DNA from: Thalassospira lohafexi
GTDB lineage: Bacteria; Pseudomonadota; Alphaproteobacteria; Rhodospirillales; Thalassospiraceae
Assembly (NCBI RefSeq): GCF_002844275.1
Contig: NZ_NXGX01000001.1
Coordinates: 764,273-828,272 of the forward strand
Direction of reading: 5' to 3'
DNA: 64,000 nucleotides
Position numbers and translations under genes: made by a program. The notes beneath the pieces were generated by a model. It had not been told where the DNA came from. It ran no database searches and worked only from the letters and a program-made list of their open reading frames with translations. This document shows positions 59,869 to 64,000 of the stretch, in pieces; the stretch's first letter is position 1; each line of letters begins with the position of its first letter.

Positions 59869-61665
59869 GTGGCGCGTAGACCTTCTGCTTCCGCAAAATT
59901 GTCCGACCGCGAAACAAGTCGGGATATGTCCTCTTTACGGGCAATCTTGCCGTTTATCGCGCCCTATCGCCTGCAGCTTGTCGGGGCGTTGCTTGCGCTG
60001 GTGACGGCATCCGGTACGGTATTGGCCTTGGGCAATGGTTTGCGCATGCTGGTCGATCAGGGCTTTGCCGAAGGGGATGGCACGCTGCTTGATCGTGCGC
60101 TGTTTGTGCTGTTTGGGGTGACTGTACTGCTGGCGGGCGCAAGTTATGTGCGGTTTTATCTGGTGTCGTGGATTGGCGAACGTGTGGTCGCTGATATCCG
60201 GTCGGCTGTTTATCGCCATATCATCCGACTTGATCAGGGATTCTTTGAAGTTACCCGCACGGGTGAAGTTCTGTCGCGGCTTACCACCGATACGACACTG
60301 CTTCAGGCCGTTATCGGGTCTAGTGTTTCAATCGCCCTGCGCAACATCCTGATGTTCATTGGCGGGCTGTCGATGTTGGCCATCACCAGCCCCAAGCTGA
60401 CGGCACTTGTGCTTCTTGTCGTGCCCTTGGTGGTCGTGCCGATCATTGGTTACGGGCGGCGCGTGCGGCGTTTGTCACGCGAGTCTCAGGACCGGGTTGC
60501 CGATGTCAGCGCGTTCTCCGAAGAAACGCTGAATGCCTTGCGCACGGTGCAGGCCTATACCCACGAAGAAATTGAAAGTGCCCGGTTTGGCGGTTTCGTC
60601 GAAGGGGCCTTTAAAACCGCGGTTGCACGTATCTCGGCGCGCGCTCTTTTGACCGCCATTGTCATTGTCATGGTGTTTGGTGCGGTTGGAACGATCCTCT
60701 GGATTGGCGGGCATGATGTTCTTGATGGCACGATCTCGGCGGGGGAGCTTTCTGCATTTGTTTTTTATGCGGTGGTGGTTGCCGGGTCTGTTGGTGCGAT
60801 CAGCGAAGTGATAGGCGACTTGCAGCGCGCTGCTGGTGCCGCCGAACGGCTGGTGGCGTTGCTGGCGACCAAGCCATCAATCGACGCACCTGAAAATCCA
60901 ATTGCCTTGCCAGTACCCCATCAGGGGTATGTCAGTTTTGACAACGTAACGTTCCATTACCCGGCACGACCGGATAATTCCGCGCTTGAAGGATTTTCGC
61001 TTAAGGTCAAACGCGGCGAAACGGTTGCGCTTGTTGGGCCGTCAGGTGCAGGAAAAACCACGGTGTTTCAGCTTTTGCTGCGGTTTTATGACCCCGACAG
61101 CGGGATCATTTGCGTTGATGATGTCAATATCCGCGATGCCAACCCGGTTGAGGTGCGCGAACGGATCGGGCTTGTTGCGCAGGATCCGGTGATCTTTGCT
61201 GCCAATGCGTGGGAGAACATCCGCTATGGCCGTCCGGGTGCATCCGATGAGGATGTCCGTGCCGCCGCCGACGCCGCATACGCGACTGAATTCCTTGAAC
61301 GCTTGCCCGAAGGTTTCGACAGTTTCCTTGGCGAAAAGGGCGTTCGATTGTCGGGCGGGCAGCGTCAACGTATTGCCATAGCACGCGCGATCTTGCGCAA
61401 CCCGTCGGTGTTGTTACTTGATGAAGCGACCAGTGCGCTTGATGCTGAAAGCGAACAGGTTGTTCAAAAGGCACTTGAAACCATCATGAAAGAACGCACC
61501 ACGCTGGTCATTGCCCATCGTTTGGCAACCGTGCTGCATGCGGACCGGATTGCGGTGATTGATGATGGTAAACTGGTTGCCATTGGCACCCATCAAGAAT
61601 TGCTCGAAAGCTCACCGCTTTATGGGCGCTTGGCAAAGCTGCAATTTGAACGCGATGCTGCCTAA
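59869..61665 (+). CDS. ABC exporter with fused transmembrane and ATPase domains (MsbA-like)
   Basis: A 598-residue half-transporter. Six membrane helices occupy about residues 25-320 and an ABC domain about 350-590. Motifs are Walker A GPSGAGKTT, Q-loop VAQDPVIFAANAWENIRYG, signature LSGGQRQR, Walker B VLLLDEATSALD and switch VIAHRLATV. The ENIRYGRPGAS pattern and size fit the ABCB/MsbA lipid or multidrug exporter group. Start is a GTG at 59869 (GGGTGCC just upstream). It ends before a strong terminator. The substrate is not evident. Confidence 0.92.
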   Translation: MARRPSASAKLSDRETSRDMSSLRAILPFIAPYRLQLVGALLALVTASGTVLALGNGLRMLVDQGFAEGDGTLLDRALFVLFGVTVLLAGASYVRFYLVSWIGERVVADIRSAVYRHIIRLDQGFFEVTRTGEVLSRLTTDTTLLQAVIGSSVSIALRNILMFIGGLSMLAITSPKLTALVLLVVPLVVVPIIGYGRRVRRLSRESQDRVADVSAFSEETLNALRTVQAYTHEEIESARFGGFVEGAFKTAVARISARALLTAIVIVMVFGAVGTILWIGGHDVLDGTISAGELSAFVFYAVVVAGSVGAISEVIGDLQRAAGAAERLVALLATKPSIDAPENPIALPVPHQGYVSFDNVTFHYPARPDNSALEGFSLKVKRGETVALVGPSGAGKTTVFQLLLRFYDPDSGIICVDDVNIRDANPVEVRERIGLVAQDPVIFAANAWENIRYGRPGASDEDVRAAADAAYATEFLERLPEGFDSFLGEKGVRLSGGQRQRIAIARAILRNPSVLLLDEATSALDAESEQVVQKALETIMKERTTLVIAHRLATVLHADRIAVIDDGKLVAIGTHQELLESSPLYGRLAKLQFERDAA

Positions 61666-61705
61666 CAACCTTTAAAGTCTCACCGTTGATTTGATGCTCC
61701 ATGAC

Positions 61706-61738
61706 AAAAGCCCCTGCCATCAGGTCAGGGGCTTTTTT
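61706..61738 (+). terminator. terminator of the ABC exporter gene
   Basis: AAAAGCCCCTG paired with CAGGGGCTTTT, followed by T residues, about 40 bases after the exporter stop codon. Confidence 0.92.
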
Positions 61739-61794
61739 GTCGGTACTTCAGTGCTGTGAACTTAACGGGTCAGGGACCGGGCGATACCACCAAC

Positions 61795-61823
61795 AAAAAA
61801 GCCCGCCGGTTTGGCGGGCTTTT
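61795..61823 (-). terminator. terminator of the M23 peptidase gene
   Basis: Stem AAAAGCCCGCC / GGCGGGCTTTT with a 5-base loop; on the minus strand it ends in a TTTTTTG run ~35 bases after the peptidase stop. Two terminators back to back separate these convergent genes. Confidence 0.88.
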
Positions 61824-61855
61824 GTCTGGCAATATATTGCCGTGTTGGACGGTGT

Positions 61856-63157
61856 TTAATCCGCGCTGGCGATCTTTCTGTTTTCAAGTGACAGCTCGGC
61901 ATATTGTTTGCGCAGGATTTGTGCGTCGGCCAGGAATGTCTCAAGCTCTTTGTCTTTAAGCTTTTTGCCACTTGGCATCTTGATCCGCATCGGATTGACC
62001 TGCACGTTGTCTTTGAGGATTTCATAATGCAGGTGCGGTCCGGTGACACGGCCGGTTGCGCCGACATAACCAATAACGTCGCCCTGTTTAACGCGCGACC
62101 CCTGACGCAGGCCTTTGGCAAAGCCTGTCATGTGGGCATAGGCGGTTGAGTAGGAATCATTGTGACGAATACGGATATAGTTGCCATAGCTGCTATAGGG
62201 GCCGATCCGCGCGATGCTTCCGTTACCGGCGGCAAAGATCGGGGTGCCCGGTGGGGCGGCAAAATCGACGCCCTTATGCATTTTGGTATAGCCAAGAACC
62301 GGATGCTTGCGGCCACCATAGCCCGAAGACAGGCGTGCACCGTTGATCGGGGTACGCATCAGGGCACGACGATAAGACTCACCCTTCTGATTATAGAAGT
62401 CGGTGTCGCCATGGCTGTCGGTATAGGAATAAAGCCGGACTTCATGACCGCTCAGCGTCATGCTGGCGTAAATAACATCACCATACCGAACGCGTTCGCC
62501 GGCATCGTTGTTCAGTTCCTGATACATCACTTCAAAGCTGTCACCCGGCTGGATGTCGCGCTGGAAGTCGACTTCATAGGAATAAAGCTCGATCATTTCC
62601 ATCAGAACCGGCAGGGGAACACCGTTGCGCTCTGCGGCAAGGAACAGGCTTTGTTCGATCGTACCTGCGGCAACATTCTGGGCCGTCGTCAGTTCGATCT
62701 TATCTGATGATGCATTAAAACCATCGTCAGTGCGTGAGACGGAAACAATTGTTTCCGGGTCTGGCTGGAAACTTAAAACATCAAGCAGTTCATCACTGTC
62801 TTGCGTGTCACCGGAATACACCAGTTCAAATTCCTGACCAGCGCGCAGTTTGCGCGGATTGTAAACATCCCGCAGCGCTTCAATCGCATCATAGGCGATG
62901 GTGCGCTCAAGCCCGCTGGCAGTTAAAACTGCCATCAAGTTTGATCCCTGTTCAAGCACGACCGTCTCATGACGGGGTGACTGATCGGGAATACTTGCTG
63001 TTTCGGTGATGCTTTCAACCGAGTGCTGTGTTTCAGCAGCACTCGCCGATAAGGCTGTATCTGTAGCGTTGGAATAATGATCGGAAAGCAGATATCCCGC
63101 TGTTCCCCCAAGAATTGCCATCACAGTGACAATAGATGCCAAGTCTCTTCCGGCCAT
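61856..63157 (-). CDS. M23 family metallopeptidase
   Basis: A 433-residue envelope endopeptidase of the lysostaphin/LytM type, cutting peptidoglycan cross-links. A signal anchor occupies about residues 7-25 (ASIVTVMAILGGTAGYLL). An OapA/LysM-like N-part is followed by a Csd3-type second domain (about 155-285), then the M23 core: SSGYGGRKHPVLGYTKMHKGVDFAAPPGTPIFA and GRVTGPHLHYEIL, giving the H-x3-D and H-x-H zinc ligands. Both catalytic motifs are intact. The ATG at 63157 has GGGGAG upstream. Confidence 0.93.
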   Translation of the reverse strand: MAGRDLASIVTVMAILGGTAGYLLSDHYSNATDTALSASAAETQHSVESITETASIPDQSPRHETVVLEQGSNLMAVLTASGLERTIAYDAIEALRDVYNPRKLRAGQEFELVYSGDTQDSDELLDVLSFQPDPETIVSVSRTDDGFNASSDKIELTTAQNVAAGTIEQSLFLAAERNGVPLPVLMEMIELYSYEVDFQRDIQPGDSFEVMYQELNNDAGERVRYGDVIYASMTLSGHEVRLYSYTDSHGDTDFYNQKGESYRRALMRTPINGARLSSGYGGRKHPVLGYTKMHKGVDFAAPPGTPIFAAGNGSIARIGPYSSYGNYIRIRHNDSYSTAYAHMTGFAKGLRQGSRVKQGDVIGYVGATGRVTGPHLHYEILKDNVQVNPMRIKMPSGKKLKDKELETFLADAQILRKQYAELSLENRKIASAD

Positions 63158-63903
63158 CGCCGTAGAACTCCCCTAGAACCAAAAATGCAGTATGCTCAAC
63201 CCGTTGCTCTTTTTGGCAACATCGGCCAGAAACCTTATACAAAAAAGTCAGGCCGTTGTGAAATGCCAATTAACAAGGGTATTGCATTGCCCTATCGGAC
63301 ATCATGGCGCTATTTCCTTTACGAACCGTTGAAGAAGTTACGCGCCATTTCGATGCTGGGCGGCGCTGAGGTGCCACCTGACAATGGCAAGATAAAGGCG
63401 CGTAATGACCAAAGTTCATAAAGACAGATGCCCGGCGCCATCAAAATTGCGGTCTCTCGGGCAATGAAAATGCTTCGTTTCCCGGATAACCGGGCAGGCT
63501 TCGTAAATTAAAACAAACGTTTGTCGGTAATGCGGGCTGCTTTGATCCAGGTCGACGTGGGGCATCGGGCTATACTTTTCCGGTGAAGAAAAAAATGCAT
63601 CTTCGCAGGAGGAGGTGCTGAGCCTAAGAAATTTGCCGAAATTTATGAATGCAACTGATCTGCGTTGGGGCGACAAACAGACACGTATATATGTGGGTTA
63701 AAATCGAGGTTGGTTTTGCGGATCTGAATGTCTCGGAAAGGTGAGGAATTAAGAGCCTTATGAATGCGGATTGATCTTTCTGGTTTATCGGTGGCTGTGT
63801 GTCGTCAATCAGTGGGTGAAAGTGCGGCAAGTGGCCATTTTCGGTGTTTTGCAAGCCGTTTGAAGTTTTTGCATTTTAGATGCATTTTTTCGCCAAAAAG
63901 GGT
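63158..63903. other. intergenic region ahead of a ribosomal-RNA-type promoter
   Basis: About 745 bases with only weak open frames: a plus-strand 52-codon frame (63263-63421) with no ribosome site, and two minus-strand frames near 63416-63854 without family-like content. The last ~60 bases before 63904 are AT-rich, as in the UP regions of rRNA promoters. No tRNA was found. Confidence 0.45.
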
Positions 63904-63932
63904 TTGACAGTTCTGTGACTGCACCCTATAAC
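63904..63932 (+). promoter_or_regulatory. strong promoter, probable rRNA operon leader
   Basis: Perfect -35 TTGACA (63904-63909), a 17-base spacer and -10 TATAAC (63927-63932), followed directly by CCGCCTCC, a sequence often seen after the -10 of alphaproteobacterial rRNA promoters. The remaining 68 bases are GC-rich leader. The 16S rRNA gene itself would begin beyond the window. Confidence 0.7.
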
Positions 63933-64000
63933 CCGCCTCCACCGACGAGGCGCGGCGCTGACGAGATTGGCGACGCGGGTTAGACGGTTTAAGGTTTCGG

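Noticed and set aside
63263..63421. 52-codon frame after the M23 peptidase gene
   Set aside because: Poor ribosome site, no recognised family, and it lies in a region with several equal random frames.

Overview
The window reads as a chromosomal segment of an alphaproteobacterium of the Rhodospirillales type, most like Thalassospira by gene content, moderate GC and codon use. That genus assignment is an inference and was not tested by search. Supporting signs are alphaproteobacterial hallmark families (DUF4167, the cell-cycle regulator TrcR/DUF1013, DUF1192, DUF1465, COQ9, DUF1178), the three-subunit PntAA/PntAB/PntB transhydrogenase, GAF-type PtsP beside LysC, and zinc-free L31. There are about 50 protein genes, no tRNA and no rRNA body. 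No prophage, insertion sequence or CRISPR array was seen.

Layout. 1-2.2 kb: the 5' end of a Tat-exported PhoX-type phosphatase, a methyltransferase, DUF1178 and ubiG. 2.6-14.7 kb: a dense plus-strand housekeeping run of lysC, a nitronate monooxygenase-like flavoprotein, ptsP, a RodZ-like HTH membrane protein, ispG, hisS, hemA, prfA and prmC. It covers amino-acid, isoprenoid and haem precursor supply, and PrmC methylates the GGQ of PrfA. prmC ends exactly at a nested inverted-repeat element. 15-25 kb: DUF4167, an orphan VirD4/TraG-like protein that has lost its P-loop, a MOSC protein, clpB, DUF4197, a small P-loop kinase-like protein and a long-chain acyl-CoA ligase. 25-33 kb: M3 oligopeptidase, ABC1 kinase, the pntAA-pntAB-pntB operon and a short-chain dehydrogenase. 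33.8-39.4 kb: a polar amino-acid ABC transporter between an intact PepSY membrane protein (with DUF2946) and a collapsed remnant of a second copy of the same PepSY gene.

39.5-49.8 kb: rpsU, a YiaW/YiaV-like membrane protein plus HlyD pair, def, COQ9, a nuclease-fold protein without its catalytic residues, purK and purE (separated by a terminator), a degenerate GGDEF protein, phosphofructokinase, TIGR02444, ubiX and two DUF465 proteins. 50-56.8 kb: prpE, a DeoR-type regulator, trcR, a quinone oxidoreductase, DUF1192, two apparent tandem small RNAs and DUF1465. 56.9-63.2 kb: a membrane class III nucleotidyl cyclase, rpmE, cyaY, an MsbA-like ABC exporter and an M23 peptidase. The window closes on a strong promoter typical of an rRNA operon leader.

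Most worth a second look: (1) two small-RNA candidates in one gap, each with promoter and terminator, one exposing a CCTCCC motif; (2) three full-length proteins with intact family folds but lost catalytic motifs (VirD4-like, SNase-like, GGDEF-like); (3) the PepSY remnant in which the start region is fused to the last ~25 codons; (4) the nested inverted repeat after prmC; and (5) interlocking stems upstream of prpE.
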